Assembly: GCA_045589955.1 (NCBI GenBank)
Contig: JAZNQD010000015.1
Coordinates: forward strand, 1 to 45,663
DNA: 45,663 nucleotides
Direction of reading: 5' to 3'
Source: CAJGCS01 sp045589955
Lineage (GTDB): Bacteria > Bacillota_I > Bacilli_A > ML615J-28 > CAG-313
The translations under genes were made by a program, and so were the position numbers. This document shows positions 12,762-20,959 of this stretch, piece by piece (position 1 is the stretch's first letter; every line of letters begins with the position of its first letter). The notes beneath the pieces were generated by a model. The model was not told the origin of the DNA. It saw only the letters and a list, made by a program, of their open reading frames with translations, and did not search any database.

Positions 12762-15308
12762 TTAACTATTTTGCTTTCTGCTCCAAGCTTCTTTAAATTT
12801 ATCGATATCTACATCATTTCGTTTCTTTTGATTATTTTTGAAATTTTTGTTGTTATTATTGTTATTTTTATTATTTCCATTATTAGGATTATTATGTTTA
12901 TTAAATGGTTTATTGAAAGGTTTTTTAGATGGTTGTTTTTCACCTTCTACTTGTTCTTCAGCTTGTTTAGGCGCATTAGCTTCTTTGTTTCTTGGAACAA
13001 AGTTCTTTTTAGGTTTTTCTTGCTTAGCGACTTTTTCCTTTGGCTTAGGAGCAGGAACAGGTGCTTCCGGGTCAATCATAGTAAGTTGTAATCTGCTCTT
13101 AGCTAAATCAACTTCTAATACCCATACCTTGATAATTTGTCCTACGCTTACTGCTTCAAGTGGATGTTTAATATATCCAGTAGACATTTTAGAAACGTGA
13201 ACTAAACCATCATCATGGAATCCACAGTCAACGAATGCACCAAAGTCAACTACATTTCTAACTGTACCTTGTAATTCCATACCAGGTTTTAAGTCTTTTA
13301 AATCTAATAAATCACTTCTTAAAATAGGGGCATCAATTTCATCACGTGGGTCACGTAATGGTGCAACAAACGCATCTAGAATATCTTGGTATGTATATTC
13401 ACCAACATTTAATTCTTTGATCATTTCGGCTTTTTCTTCATCAGTTAAAGATTTAACTTTTGCAACTAATTCTTCTTTACCTAAATCTAAAGGAGTAAAT
13501 CCTAACTTTTCTAAAATAGCTTTGGCAACAGCATAACTTTCAGGGTGGATTGAAGTAACGTCAAGTGGTTCTGTACCATCAACGATTCTTAAGAAACCCA
13601 TTGCTTGTTCAAGAGCTTTAGCACCAACACCTTTAACTTTGATGTCTTCTCTTGAAGTGAATGGACCATTTTCATCACGATGGGCAACAATCTTTTTAGC
13701 AGTACCAGCATTTAAACCAGCAACATATTTTAATAAAGATGTTGAAGCAGTATTGATATTAACACCAACTTGGTTAACTGCAGTTTCAACTACAGCATCT
13801 AATGATTCAGTTAATTTCTTTTGAGTTACGTCATGTTGATATTGACCGACACCAATTGCTTTTGGTTCAATTTTAACAAGTTCTGCAAGTGGGTCTTGTA
13901 AACGACGAGCAATTGATACTGCTGATCTTTCTTCGATAGAATAATCAGGGAATTCTTCTCTTGCGATTTCAGAACCAGAGTAAACTGATGCACCAGCTTC
14001 ATTTACGATAACGTATTTAACTTCGCGATCAAGTTCTTTTAAGTGTTTCGCAACAAACGCTTCTGTTTCACGGCTTGCAGTACCATTACCAATAGTAACA
14101 ACTTGTACTTGGTGAGTTTCAACTAAATCTTTGAAGATACTAACCGCATTATCATAACGACCAACTGGAACATTTTCACCTTCATATTTTTGGTTAGGAT
14201 ACATAACGCTCTTTTCTAAAACTTTACCAGTTTCATCAACTACAGCCATTTTACAACCTGTTCTAAACGCAGGGTCAACACCTAATACAACTTTACCTTT
14301 CATTGGTGGTTGTAATAAGTAATTCTTTAAGTTTTCACCAAAAATATGTATAGCTTGGTCTTCTGCTTTATCTTTTAATTCTGAACGAATTTCACGAACG
14401 ATTGCAGGTTTAATTAATCTGTCATATGCATCTTCAATTGCTTCTTTAACATAAGGAACTGTAATGCCATTTGGTTCTGTAATGAATTCATTAGTAATGT
14501 AACCTAAAACAGCATCTCTTTTTTCAACAATTGATACTTTAATTACTTTTTCAGATTCAGCTCTGTTGATTGCAAGAACTCTATGAAGTTTGATTGTTTT
14601 AATTGGTTCTTCATAGTCATAGTACATTTCATATACTTTCTTTTCATCGATTTCAGCATCTTTTACTTCTGATTTTAAGCTTGCTTCTTCGTTGAAATTA
14701 TTTCTAATCCATGTTCTAAATTTAGCTTCATCAGATACCATTTCGGCAATAATATCTTTTGCACCTTGAAGAGCAGCTGCTAAATCTTTAACAATGATAT
14801 CTTCTTTCTTCATTGCTTCAACTTCTTCAGGAGTTTTGCCTTCTAAATTTGTAACATAAGCACTAGCAACTTCTTCAACATTACCTTCAAGTGGATATGA
14901 TAATAAGTATTCTGCAAGAGGTTCAAGACCTTTTTTCTTAGCATCAGTTGCTCTTGTTTTCTTCTTTTCTTTGAATGGGCGATAGATATCTTCAACTTCA
15001 GATAATTTTGTTGCAACAATAATTGCATTTTTAAGTTCTTCAGTTAATTTACCTTTTTCTTCAATTAAACGCATAACGTCTTCTTTACGTTCTGCTAATT
15101 TTTGACCATAGTCCCATTCTTGATATATTGCACGAATTTGTTCTTCGTCTAAATTTCCTGTCACTTCTTTACGATAACGAGCGATGAAAGGTACAGTTGC
15201 ACCTTCTTCTTCAATTAATTGTAATACTGCTCTAATTTGAGAAATTCTAACATTTAATTCACGAGAGATTTTCCCAAGTAGAACATCATTAATGTAATTA
15301 TTTTCCAT
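12762..15308 (-). CDS. tex: Tex-family RNA-binding protein
   Basis: An 848-residue Tex protein, a nucleic-acid-binding factor linked to transcription and stress. Domains in order: helical Tex N-terminal region (about 5-320); YqgF/RNase H-like domain starting at KVVLGVDPAFRTGCKMAVVD; helix-hairpin-helix region (VGVNINTAS...GLNAGTAKKIVAHRD, then KVKGVGAKALEQ); and an S1 domain (about 674-746, GTVRNVVDFGAFVDCG, GLVHVSKMS). The C-terminal 100 residues are unusual: Pro/Lys-rich, then KPFN repeats and a long Asn/Lys stretch, ending in DVDIDKFKEAWSRKQ. The Shine-Dalgarno GGAGGAAAG precedes the ATG. The gene has its own promoter with a short structured leader. Confidence 0.95.
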   Translation of the reverse strand: MENNYINDVLLGKISRELNVRISQIRAVLQLIEEEGATVPFIARYRKEVTGNLDEEQIRAIYQEWDYGQKLAERKEDVMRLIEEKGKLTEELKNAIIVATKLSEVEDIYRPFKEKKKTRATDAKKKGLEPLAEYLLSYPLEGNVEEVASAYVTNLEGKTPEEVEAMKKEDIIVKDLAAALQGAKDIIAEMVSDEAKFRTWIRNNFNEEASLKSEVKDAEIDEKKVYEMYYDYEEPIKTIKLHRVLAINRAESEKVIKVSIVEKRDAVLGYITNEFITEPNGITVPYVKEAIEDAYDRLIKPAIVREIRSELKDKAEDQAIHIFGENLKNYLLQPPMKGKVVLGVDPAFRTGCKMAVVDETGKVLEKSVMYPNQKYEGENVPVGRYDNAVSIFKDLVETHQVQVVTIGNGTASRETEAFVAKHLKELDREVKYVIVNEAGASVYSGSEIAREEFPDYSIEERSAVSIARRLQDPLAELVKIEPKAIGVGQYQHDVTQKKLTESLDAVVETAVNQVGVNINTASTSLLKYVAGLNAGTAKKIVAHRDENGPFTSREDIKVKGVGAKALEQAMGFLRIVDGTEPLDVTSIHPESYAVAKAILEKLGFTPLDLGKEELVAKVKSLTDEEKAEMIKELNVGEYTYQDILDAFVAPLRDPRDEIDAPILRSDLLDLKDLKPGMELQGTVRNVVDFGAFVDCGFHDDGLVHVSKMSTGYIKHPLEAVSVGQIIKVWVLEVDLAKSRLQLTMIDPEAPVPAPKPKEKVAKQEKPKKNFVPRNKEANAPKQAEEQVEGEKQPSKKPFNKPFNKHNNPNNGNNKNNNNNNKNFKNNQKKRNDVDIDKFKEAWSRKQNS

Positions 15309-15378
15309 AACTTTCCTCCATCACAATCCTATAAAAGGATACTACTTTGTTAGTTCGTCGTTGGACGATAACTATAAT

Positions 15379-15407
15379 ATTATACCATAAATGAGTGAAT
15401 TATTCAA
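15379..15407 (-). promoter_or_regulatory. tex promoter
   Basis: On the minus strand TTGAAT (15402-15407), a 17-nt spacer and TATAAT (15379-15384) preceded by TGG. The 70-nt leader can form two small hairpins (TCGTC/GACGA and ATCCT/AGGAT), the second close to the ribosome site. Confidence 0.75.
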
Positions 15408-15413
15408 ACAATT

Positions 15414-15442
15414 AGTTAAAGAAAAAGGCTATAAAATAGCCT
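15414..15442 (-). terminator. pncC terminator overlapping the stop codon
   Basis: Stem AGGCTAT / ATAGCCT (15426-15442) followed on the minus strand by TTTTTCTTT. The last sense codons and the TAG stop (15429-15431) of the upstream gene lie inside the hairpin. Confidence 0.85.
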
Positions 15443-15899
15443 CATTTAACTCCTTAATTATTTGAAAAACACATCTTACAAACTTTAATCTAGCCTCTTC
15501 ACGGTTACCTTCTACACATAGTTCATAATTATAATATTTATCTAGATATTTAATACAAACATAAGCAATCCCGTTATCTGGGTTATTTTCTCCACCGGCA
15601 TGACCTGTAATCGATACACAAATATCACTTCCTGTTACATTATAAAGTCCTACACACATTTCACGTGCTACTTCATTTGAATAAACAGTATACTTACTGA
15701 TTGTTTCTTCTTTTACGCCTAAAATCTTTTTCTTAGCATCAATACTATAAGTAACATAACTTTCACTAAGAATCTTTGATGCACCAGGAACGCTAACAAT
15801 AGAACTTACTAATGCACCACCTGTACATGATTCGCCAAAACTAATTGTTCTTTCATGTTCTTGTAAATAAATCGCTACTTCATTAATTAATTTTACCAT
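15429..15899 (-). CDS. pncC: CinA C-terminal-domain protein (nicotinamide-nucleotide amidase)
   Basis: A 156-residue stand-alone CinA-C domain. Family motifs are ISFGESCTGGALVSSIVSV, SESYVTYSIDAK, YSNEVAREMC and VSITGHAGGENNPDNGIAYV. PncC deamidates nicotinamide mononucleotide to nicotinate mononucleotide in NAD recycling. The catalytic Ser is in GESCTGG. The N-terminal MoCF/CinA domain found in longer CinA proteins is absent, as in E. coli PncC. Translation probably starts at the ATG at 15899 with GGTGAT just upstream. The gene is divergent from yigZ and monocistronic. Confidence 0.88.
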   Translation of the reverse strand: MVKLINEVAIYLQEHERTISFGESCTGGALVSSIVSVPGASKILSESYVTYSIDAKKKILGVKEETISKYTVYSNEVAREMCVGLYNVTGSDICVSITGHAGGENNPDNGIAYVCIKYLDKYYNYELCVEGNREEARLKFVRCVFQIIKELNEAIL

Positions 15900-15914
15900 A
15901 TTATCACCATATAC

Positions 15915-15923
15915 ATTATACCA
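15915..15923 (-). promoter_or_regulatory. Extended -10 promoter of pncC
   Basis: Minus-strand TGGTATAAT (core 15915-15920), 15 nt upstream of the pncC ATG. The -35 region is weak (GTTTAA at 15938-15943, 17-nt spacer). The closeness to the ATG implies a very short leader. Confidence 0.6.
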
Positions 15924-15952
15924 TATTACTTTAATTTTTAAACTTTATTTGA

Positions 15953-15958
15953 TATAAT
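15953..15958 (+). promoter_or_regulatory. -10 of yigZ
   Basis: A plus-strand TATAAT lies 19 nt before the ATG at 15978, with AGAGGT as the ribosome site. The -35 at 15930-15935 (TTTAAT) is poor. Confidence 0.55.
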
Positions 15959-15977
15959 TAAATTAGAGGTAATTGTT

Positions 15978-16568
15978 ATGAATACGATTAATGGTGAACA
16001 TAAAATAGAACTAGTCATCAATAAAAGTACATTTATCACTTATTTAAAAAATGTCACTACTGTTGAAGACGCCAAAGACTACATTACTTATATCAAACTA
16101 CTCCACCCAGATGCAACTCACCACGTTAGTGCATACACAATCGGTAAAACTGGTGAATATGGACATTCATCTGACGATGGTGAACCAAGTGGAACAGCTG
16201 GGCTGCCTGTACTAGATGTTTTCAGAAAAAATGACATTACAAATTTTGTATGCATTGTTGTTCGTTATTTTGGTGGAATTAAACTAGGAGCTGGTGGTTT
16301 AATTAGAGCCTACTCTAAATCAGCATCATCTGCCCTTGCTTTAACACCAATTGTACCAATTGTTGAATATACATCTTTTAAAGCTACTTTTGATTATTCA
16401 TTATATGACCTATTAGAAAATCGACTAAAAAACTATGAGATCTTAGAAAAATCATTTTCTAATCAAGTCACTTTAACAATCAAAGTTCCTAAAGATGAAT
16501 TAAACATCGTTACAAATAATCTCCAAGCAATTACAAATGGACTAATAAAAATATCAAAGCCATCCTAA
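15978..16568 (+). CDS. yigZ: YigZ/YvyE (IMPACT) family protein
   Basis: A 196-residue member of the UPF0029/IMPACT family. The N-terminal domain carries its signature: DATHHVSAYTIG, SSDDGEPSGTAGLPVLDV and VVRYFGGIKLGAGGLIRAYS. The C-terminal part (about 130-196) is the DUF1949 ferredoxin-like domain. Bacterial members are linked to translation or ribosome biology through the eukaryotic IMPACT homologue, but the biochemical role is not settled. It is transcribed alone, and its stop codon sits in the loop of its own terminator. Confidence 0.92.
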   Translation: MNTINGEHKIELVINKSTFITYLKNVTTVEDAKDYITYIKLLHPDATHHVSAYTIGKTGEYGHSSDDGEPSGTAGLPVLDVFRKNDITNFVCIVVRYFGGIKLGAGGLIRAYSKSASSALALTPIVPIVEYTSFKATFDYSLYDLLENRLKNYEILEKSFSNQVTLTIKVPKDELNIVTNNLQAITNGLIKISKPS

Positions 16569-16588
16569 TAAGGATGGCTTATTTTATT
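16557..16588 (+). terminator. yigZ terminator overlapping the stop codon
   Basis: Stem AAGCCATCC / GGATGGCTT (16557-16580) then ATTTTATTTTTT. The TAA stop of yigZ (16566-16568) lies in the loop. The convergent DUF1295 gene ends inside the T-rich tail. Confidence 0.88.
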
Positions 16589-17486
16589 TTTTCTTTTTAT
16601 CAAATAAAGGAACAATCAATAAAGCATTTGTATTTTCCATATATTCTTTATATCCTGGTTTGTTTTTAAGTTGACGTTTTTCAAGCATTGGGATGCTAAC
16701 AAATTGAAATAATACGAATATTACAATTGGACAAGCACACATTAAGAAACCAATAATATGATCAGGTTCAGCACTAAAGTAAGTTAGCCAAATACTTGCC
16801 CAGAAAACAATTTCACCAAAGTAATTAGGATGACGCGAATACTTCCATAGACCTTTATTCATAATTGCACCAGGAACAGTGTTTTTCTTTCTAAAAGAAT
16901 ACATTTGGATATCAGCAATCATTTCAATAATAATTGCAAATAGAATTACTATAAATGAGATTACTGTTGTTCCTTTTAATTGAATGGAAATAGCTTTTTC
17001 CATAAAATTAAATCCTGGTAACATACCTATAAAAACCATAACCGTTGGGAATAAATGAATACCAAAGAAATTTATTAAAAAGAATGTTTTTGGGTGTTTA
17101 TCTTTAAACCCTTGATAACGCCAATCCTGAATACTTAAATTTTTAAAATTCATAGCCCAGTTCATTGTTAAACGAACACTCCAAAAAGAAACTAAAATAA
17201 TAAATATTAACACATAAAGATTAAAATAGTCAGTCATTAGAGAAAAGGCAATATAACCAATTGGAGGGAAGACACTCCAATAAGGGGCATAGATTGAGGC
17301 ATTTTTAAAGATGCAACTAAAGATGTAGATAATGATAGTTGCAAGAAGATCAATAATTAATAACATTAACAGTGATTGATTTCTTAAAACTTCCGGGAAT
17401 AAAAAATAAATTCCTACTCCACATCCAAGGGTAAATAAATATATTAAAGAAATAATGATAATTCCAATTGCTTTATTCTTTTTCAT
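16584..17486 (-). CDS. DUF1295/steroid 5-alpha-reductase-like membrane protein
   Basis: A 300-residue polytopic membrane protein with about seven to eight hydrophobic helices. The C-terminal signature GLWKYSRHPNYFGEIVFWAS and an internal WRYQGFKDKHP place it in the DUF1295 family, related to steroid 5-alpha-reductases and isoprenylcysteine methyltransferases. The natural substrate is not known. The reading frame extends upstream to 17561, but that part covers the promoter. The ATG at 17486 has GGAG 8 nt before it and gives a normal membrane-protein N-terminus (MKKNKAIGIIII), so I chose it. It is convergent with yigZ and divergent from ytqA. Confidence 0.85.
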   Translation of the reverse strand: MKKNKAIGIIIISLIYLFTLGCGVGIYFLFPEVLRNQSLLMLLIIDLLATIIIYIFSCIFKNASIYAPYWSVFPPIGYIAFSLMTDYFNLYVLIFIILVSFWSVRLTMNWAMNFKNLSIQDWRYQGFKDKHPKTFFLINFFGIHLFPTVMVFIGMLPGFNFMEKAISIQLKGTTVISFIVILFAIIIEMIADIQMYSFRKKNTVPGAIMNKGLWKYSRHPNYFGEIVFWASIWLTYFSAEPDHIIGFLMCACPIVIFVLFQFVSIPMLEKRQLKNKPGYKEYMENTNALLIVPLFDKKKK

Positions 17487-17510
17487 ACTTTTCAACTCCG
17501 ATTCTTTTAT

Positions 17511-17519
17511 ATTATACCA
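17511..17519 (-). promoter_or_regulatory. Extended -10 promoter of the DUF1295 gene
   Basis: Minus-strand TGGTATAAT (core 17511-17516), 24 nt upstream of the chosen ATG. There is no clear -35. Confidence 0.6.
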
Positions 17520-17544
17520 TATCAAGTAAATTCTTCTTTTTAAT

Positions 17545-17573
17545 TTGCTTAAAGTATACAATTATGATAAAAT
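17545..17573 (+). promoter_or_regulatory. Promoter of ytqA-ytqB
   Basis: TTGCTT (17545-17550), a 17-nt spacer and TAAAAT (17568-17573) with TGA in front (extended -10). AGGTGAT (17581-17587) is the ribosome site for the ATG at 17591, so the leader is very short. Confidence 0.65.
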
Positions 17574-17590
17574 AATTATGAGGTGATGAT

Positions 17591-18544
17591 ATGGACACAT
17601 CATATTTATTTAATCATGAAAAACATTACTTAACTTTAAATAACTATTTAAAACATATCTATAACAAAAAGGTTTTTAAAATATCTTTAAATGGAAACTT
17701 TAGTTGTCCAAATCGTGACGGGACAATTAGTACCCAAGGTTGTATTTTTTGTTCTGAAAAAGGAAGTGGAGACTTTGCCGGGGATAAGAATAAATGCATT
17801 AAAAAACAATTTGAAGAAATCAAAGAAATGATGCACTTAAAATGGAATGATGGTTATTATATTGCCTACTTCCAGGCAAATACCAACACATACGGAACAT
17901 TAGAAAAACTAAAAGCAACTTATTCGCAAATTGTAACAAATAACTATCTAATTGATGAAAATGTTAAAATACTTAGCATTGCCACTCGTCCAGATTGTTT
18001 AAGCGAAGAAATAGTTGCATATTTAAGTTCCATCAATAAAATTATTCCTGTTTGGGTTGAGTTAGGATTTCAAACAATGCATGAAGATACTGCTATATTA
18101 ATAAATCGAGGATATAAAAATGACAAACTTGAAGACGCAATCAAGTTATTAAAGAAATATGATATCACTACAATTGTCCATATTATTAATGGTTTACCAA
18201 ATGAAACGAAAGCAATGATGGTTGAAACTGTTAAATACTTAAATAACCTAAAGATTGATGGTATTAAAATTCATATGTTACACATTATGAAAAATACTCC
18301 TTTAGAAGAGTATTACAAGAATAAACCATTTCATGTCTTAACTTTAGAAGAATATGTTGATATCGTTGTTACTGAACTTCGATATTTAAATCCAAATATT
18401 GTTATTCACCGTGTTACCGGAGATTCACCAAAAGACTTACTTATTGAACCCTTATGGACTCTAAAGAAGTTCGTTGTTATTAATGAGATTGATAAACTGA
18501 TGCGAAAAGAAAGTATTTATCAAGGTGACTTATGTACAAAATAG
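17591..18544 (+). CDS. ytqA: Radical SAM protein, YtqA/TIGR01212 family
   Basis: A 317-residue radical SAM enzyme. The Fe-S cluster cysteines are in the family's atypical spacing: Cys39, Cys51 and Cys54 within CPNRDGTISTQGCIFC. Other family blocks are YYIAYFQANTNTYG, LSIATRPDC, VWVELGFQTMHEDTA and VHIINGLPNET. In B. subtilis ytqA sits next to ytqB, as here. YtqB (MnmM) methylates nm5U at the wobble position of tRNA, and YtqA homologues have been proposed to make its substrate; I treat that role as probable. The end overlaps ytqB by 13 nt, so the two are translationally coupled. Confidence 0.9.
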   Translation: MDTSYLFNHEKHYLTLNNYLKHIYNKKVFKISLNGNFSCPNRDGTISTQGCIFCSEKGSGDFAGDKNKCIKKQFEEIKEMMHLKWNDGYYIAYFQANTNTYGTLEKLKATYSQIVTNNYLIDENVKILSIATRPDCLSEEIVAYLSSINKIIPVWVELGFQTMHEDTAILINRGYKNDKLEDAIKLLKKYDITTIVHIINGLPNETKAMMVETVKYLNNLKIDGIKIHMLHIMKNTPLEEYYKNKPFHVLTLEEYVDIVVTELRYLNPNIVIHRVTGDSPKDLLIEPLWTLKKFVVINEIDKLMRKESIYQGDLCTK

Positions 18545-19101
18545 TAGATTTTGCAAAAGTGTTAATGAAAGATTTTATAACTAATTTAAACAAAGAACAA
18601 ATCATCTGTGTTGATGCCACTTTAGGAAATGGATTTGATAGTTTATACTTAAGTTCTCTTCTTAATGAAAAAGGAACTATTTATGGATATGATATACAAG
18701 AACAAGCTATCCTAAATAGTAATAAACTATTTGTAGAAAACAATATAAAAAATGTAGTTACTAAATTATCATCACATGAAAACATTGAAGAAGATAATAT
18801 TGACTTAGCAATCTTTAATCTTGGTTATTTACCGGGTTTTGATAAGAGTATTAAAACTAATAAAGATACTACAATGAAAGCAATAAAAAATCTTCTTCCA
18901 AAGATGAATAAAGATAATATGCTCATTATCATATGTTTATATATAGGTCATGAAGAAGGTATGGAAGAAAGTATTGTCGTAGATGAATTTGTAAAATCCT
19001 TACCATCAAATGAGTACATGGTTTCTAAATACCAAAATTATAATCGTCCAACTTCCCCGTATTTAATATCAATTAGTCCAAACAAAAATAGACGTTGTTA
19101 A
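18532..19101 (+). CDS. mnmM: tRNA wobble-uridine methyltransferase, YtqB/MnmM type
   Basis: A 189-residue class I SAM methyltransferase. Motif I is CVDATLGNGFDSLYLS (about 26-41), followed by GYDIQEQAI and the family-specific AIFNLGYLPGFDKSI (about 103-117), which replaces the usual NPPY-type motif. A later YIGHEEG segment and NRPTSPYLISI near the end also match YtqB. MnmM methylates 5-aminomethyl-uridine to mnm5U in tRNA. It begins within ytqA, with AAGGTGA as ribosome site, and its last codons form part of the terminator stem. Confidence 0.85.
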   Translation: MYKIVDFAKVLMKDFITNLNKEQIICVDATLGNGFDSLYLSSLLNEKGTIYGYDIQEQAILNSNKLFVENNIKNVVTKLSSHENIEEDNIDLAIFNLGYLPGFDKSIKTNKDTTMKAIKNLLPKMNKDNMLIIICLYIGHEEGMEESIVVDEFVKSLPSNEYMVSKYQNYNRPTSPYLISISPNKNRRC

Positions 19102-19116
19102 CGTCTATTTTTTTAT
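19085..19116 (+). terminator. ytqA-ytqB terminator overlapping the stop codon
   Basis: A 12-bp stem AAAATAGACGTT / AACGTCTATTTT with a 3-nt loop, then T-run. It begins in the last ytqB codons, and the TAA stop is at 19099-19101. The convergent HAD gene ends within it. Confidence 0.9.
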
Positions 19117-19935
19117 TATATTGTAAACATCCATAATATTATTAATAGTAAACGTTGGTTTTATATCACCATTAACAATATCATCAACTGTTGCTTCACC
19201 TGATAAAACACAAATGCTTGTTACATCAGCGTTTATTGCTGATAAAATATCAGTATATAATCTATCGCCAATAACCGCTGTTTCTTCTTTTGTGTAGCCA
19301 TATTTTTTCATAACAAAGTTAATCATTGTTGGTTCAGGTTTACCAATAAATGTTGGGTATTTACCAGTTGCATTTTTTAACATAATTGCAACAGATCCAC
19401 AATCTGGTACATAACCAAAGCTTACAGGACAAACAAGGTCTGGGTTAGTTGCAATATATTCAACATCTTGTAACAATACTTCACAAGTGTTTCTTAACTT
19501 TTGACTTGTAAGTTCAGTGTCATATCCCAGTAAAACAACATCAATATTATCTTCGACTTCTTCAGTAATATTAAAACCAGCTTCCGTTAATTCATTAACT
19601 AATGATTTTGTACCTTCACAAAAGATTTTAGAATTCTTATGTTTTTCATTTAGATAAAGTATTGTTGCTTGTGATGATGTAAAGAAATCTTCCTTTATTG
19701 CATCAATCCCAAGTTTTTTAAGTTTTTCGACATATGCATCAACAGATTTTGAGGAATTGTTCGTAATAAAAATATATTTACCACCTTGCTTTTTTACTTC
19801 TTCTAAAAAAGGAAGAGTTCCTTCAAACAAATAATCTTCTTGATAAATAGTTCCATCCATATCTAAAAGGAACAATTTTTTATTTTTTAACGAGTCAACG
19901 TTTTTATTAAAATAGTCTTTCATAATTGCTTTCAT
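19105..19935 (-). CDS. HAD-superfamily hydrolase, subclass IIA (NagD-like)
   Basis: A 276-residue phosphatase of the NagD/PGPase type. HAD motif I is LFLLDMDGTIY, with its nucleophile Asp. Motif II is FITNNSSKS, and the C2A cap follows in the middle of the chain. The motif III Lys is in IGKPEPTM and motif IV is VIGDRLYTDI. Such enzymes dephosphorylate small phospho-metabolites; the substrate cannot be read from the sequence. The start is the ATG at 19935 with AAAGG a few bases upstream. An extended -10 (TGATATAAT, core 19978-19983 on the minus strand) makes it a separate transcription unit just past the spoIIQ terminator. Confidence 0.88.
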   Translation of the reverse strand: MKAIMKDYFNKNVDSLKNKKLFLLDMDGTIYQEDYLFEGTLPFLEEVKKQGGKYIFITNNSSKSVDAYVEKLKKLGIDAIKEDFFTSSQATILYLNEKHKNSKIFCEGTKSLVNELTEAGFNITEEVEDNIDVVLLGYDTELTSQKLRNTCEVLLQDVEYIATNPDLVCPVSFGYVPDCGSVAIMLKNATGKYPTFIGKPEPTMINFVMKKYGYTKEETAVIGDRLYTDILSAINADVTSICVLSGEATVDDIVNGDIKPTFTINNIMDVYNIIKK

Positions 19936-19977
19936 CTTGCCTTTCTATATTATTAAGCAATGTGCAAATTTATACAT

Positions 19978-19986
19978 ATTATATCA
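19978..19986 (-). promoter_or_regulatory. Extended -10 promoter of the HAD phosphatase gene
   Basis: Minus-strand TGATATAAT (core 19978-19983), directly after the T-run of the spoIIQ terminator. No good -35 is visible; the equivalent position falls in the terminator stem. Confidence 0.55.
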
Positions 19987-19993
19987 TAAAAGT

Positions 19994-20020
19994 TTAAAAA
20001 AAGAACCAATTTGGTTCTTA
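19994..20020 (-). terminator. Terminator of the rpiB-atp-spoIIQ unit
   Basis: Stem AAGAACCA / TGGTTCTT (20001-20019) followed by TTTTTTT on the minus strand, 14 nt after the spoIIQ stop. Confidence 0.88.
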
Positions 20021-20033
20021 TTTTTGAATATAA

Positions 20034-20690
20034 TTAAATTTCTGAAATTTTCTTTCCAATTAGTTTTTCTGGATTTAAACAAGTTCCATCTTTTGTTACT
20101 TTAACAAAAACATGAACACCTGCTTCTGAATCAATTTCTGTTGTTCCACTTACACCAATTTTATCCCCTTGATTAACAGTAGCACCTACTGTGACACATA
20201 CTTCGCTTAAACCATAATAATAGGTTTTAATCTTATTGTCATGTTCTAATACAACATAACGACCATATAAGGGACTTTCTTTGATTTCAGCTACTTTCCC
20301 TGATAAAGAACTTAGAACATCAAATACTTGATTATCCTTTTGAGCAAAGCTTGTTCCATTACTTGTACGATAAGAGTTATTATATTTAATAAGTGATAAC
20401 TCTTGATCTAAAGCACTTGACTCCTTTTCGTAAAATTTACGAACAATAGAATATTCGATAGTTTCACTAAAAGGTTTCTTAAATACTTCTTCTGGTTGAA
20501 CAGTCACATCACCTGTATCAGGAGTAGGATCAGGGGTTGGTTCATTAATAATTGGTGTATCAACAATTGGTTCATCTTGCGTATTAATATTACGAGCAAC
20601 TACTAAAGAAACTAATAACACAAAAGCAAGAGAAACAGAAAAGATAAATTGAAATTTATTTTGTTTGATTTTTTCAAGAATGTTTTTCAC
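20034..20690 (-). CDS. spoIIQ: SpoIIQ-like degenerate M23 (LytM) membrane protein
   Basis: A 218-residue protein starting at a GTG codon with GAGGTGAT before it. It has a short cytoplasmic N-terminus, one membrane helix (about 14-33), a Pro/Thr-rich linker (40-60) and a LytM-like domain (about 100-210). The zinc site is degraded: the first His-x3-Asp is absent (region IKYNNSYRTSNGTSF), and the final HxH is reduced to His193 in GVHVFV. SpoIIQ of B. subtilis is degraded in the same way; it pairs with SpoIIIAH to connect forespore and mother cell. KKPFSETIEYSIVRKFY and FDVLSSLSGKV match SpoIIQ patterns, and the atpC-DUF1146-spoIIQ order echoes the B. subtilis locus. A sporulation-type promoter precedes it. 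Confidence 0.8.
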   Translation of the reverse strand: MKNILEKIKQNKFQFIFSVSLAFVLLVSLVVARNINTQDEPIVDTPIINEPTPDPTPDTGDVTVQPEEVFKKPFSETIEYSIVRKFYEKESSALDQELSLIKYNNSYRTSNGTSFAQKDNQVFDVLSSLSGKVAEIKESPLYGRYVVLEHDNKIKTYYYGLSEVCVTVGATVNQGDKIGVSGTTEIDSEAGVHVFVKVTKDGTCLNPEKLIGKKISEI

Positions 20691-20706
20691 TGTATCACCT
20701 CATGAT

Positions 20707-20735
20707 TAGTATGATACAGATTTTTCTTTTTATAC
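20707..20735 (-). promoter_or_regulatory. Candidate forespore sigma (sigma-F/sigma-G type) promoter of spoIIQ
   Basis: Minus-strand GTATA (20731-20735), a 17-nt spacer and CATACTA (20707-20713). This fits the sigma-G consensus gHATR / CATWHTA and overlaps sigma-F specificity. It starts right after the DUF1146 stop codon and is 16 nt from the spoIIQ GTG. The same element with the same spacer precedes spoIIR. Confidence 0.6.
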
Positions 20736-20736
20736 T

Positions 20737-20958
20737 TTAAAGATTAAATATTATTGCAATTGCATACATAATTGAGCAAATACTTGAAGTTACAAGGAAA
20801 TCTAAAGATAGTGATAAAAAGATATAGAAGACACGAATCGCAAATACTTCACCTTTTTTAAAGATTTGATGGATATTAGATTTTAAAAAGATTAGAAGGC
20901 AAAAAGGAAATAAAAGTAAGAAACTTACAATATATACAATACCAATATACTTTTCCAT
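20737..20958 (-). CDS. DUF1146 (YwzB-like) small membrane protein
   Basis: A 73-residue protein with two hydrophobic segments (about 4-25 and 44-71) separated by a basic loop (HQIFKKGEVFAIRVFYI). The size, the F-K...R-x-F-Y-I-x-L-S pattern and the position just after atpC match YwzB/DUF1146, which follows the atp operon in B. subtilis and relatives. Its function is unknown. The ATG lies 1 nt past the atpC stop, with a poorly placed AAAGG, so it depends on transcription and perhaps coupled translation from atpC. Confidence 0.78.
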   Translation of the reverse strand: MEKYIGIVYIVSFLLLFPFCLLIFLKSNIHQIFKKGEVFAIRVFYIFLSLSLDFLVTSSICSIMYAIAIIFNL

Positions 20959-20959
20959 A

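Noticed and set aside
17487..17561. Longer N-terminus of the DUF1295 protein
   Set aside because: It would be encoded across the extended -10 promoter; the internal ATG at 17486 has a well-placed GGAG.
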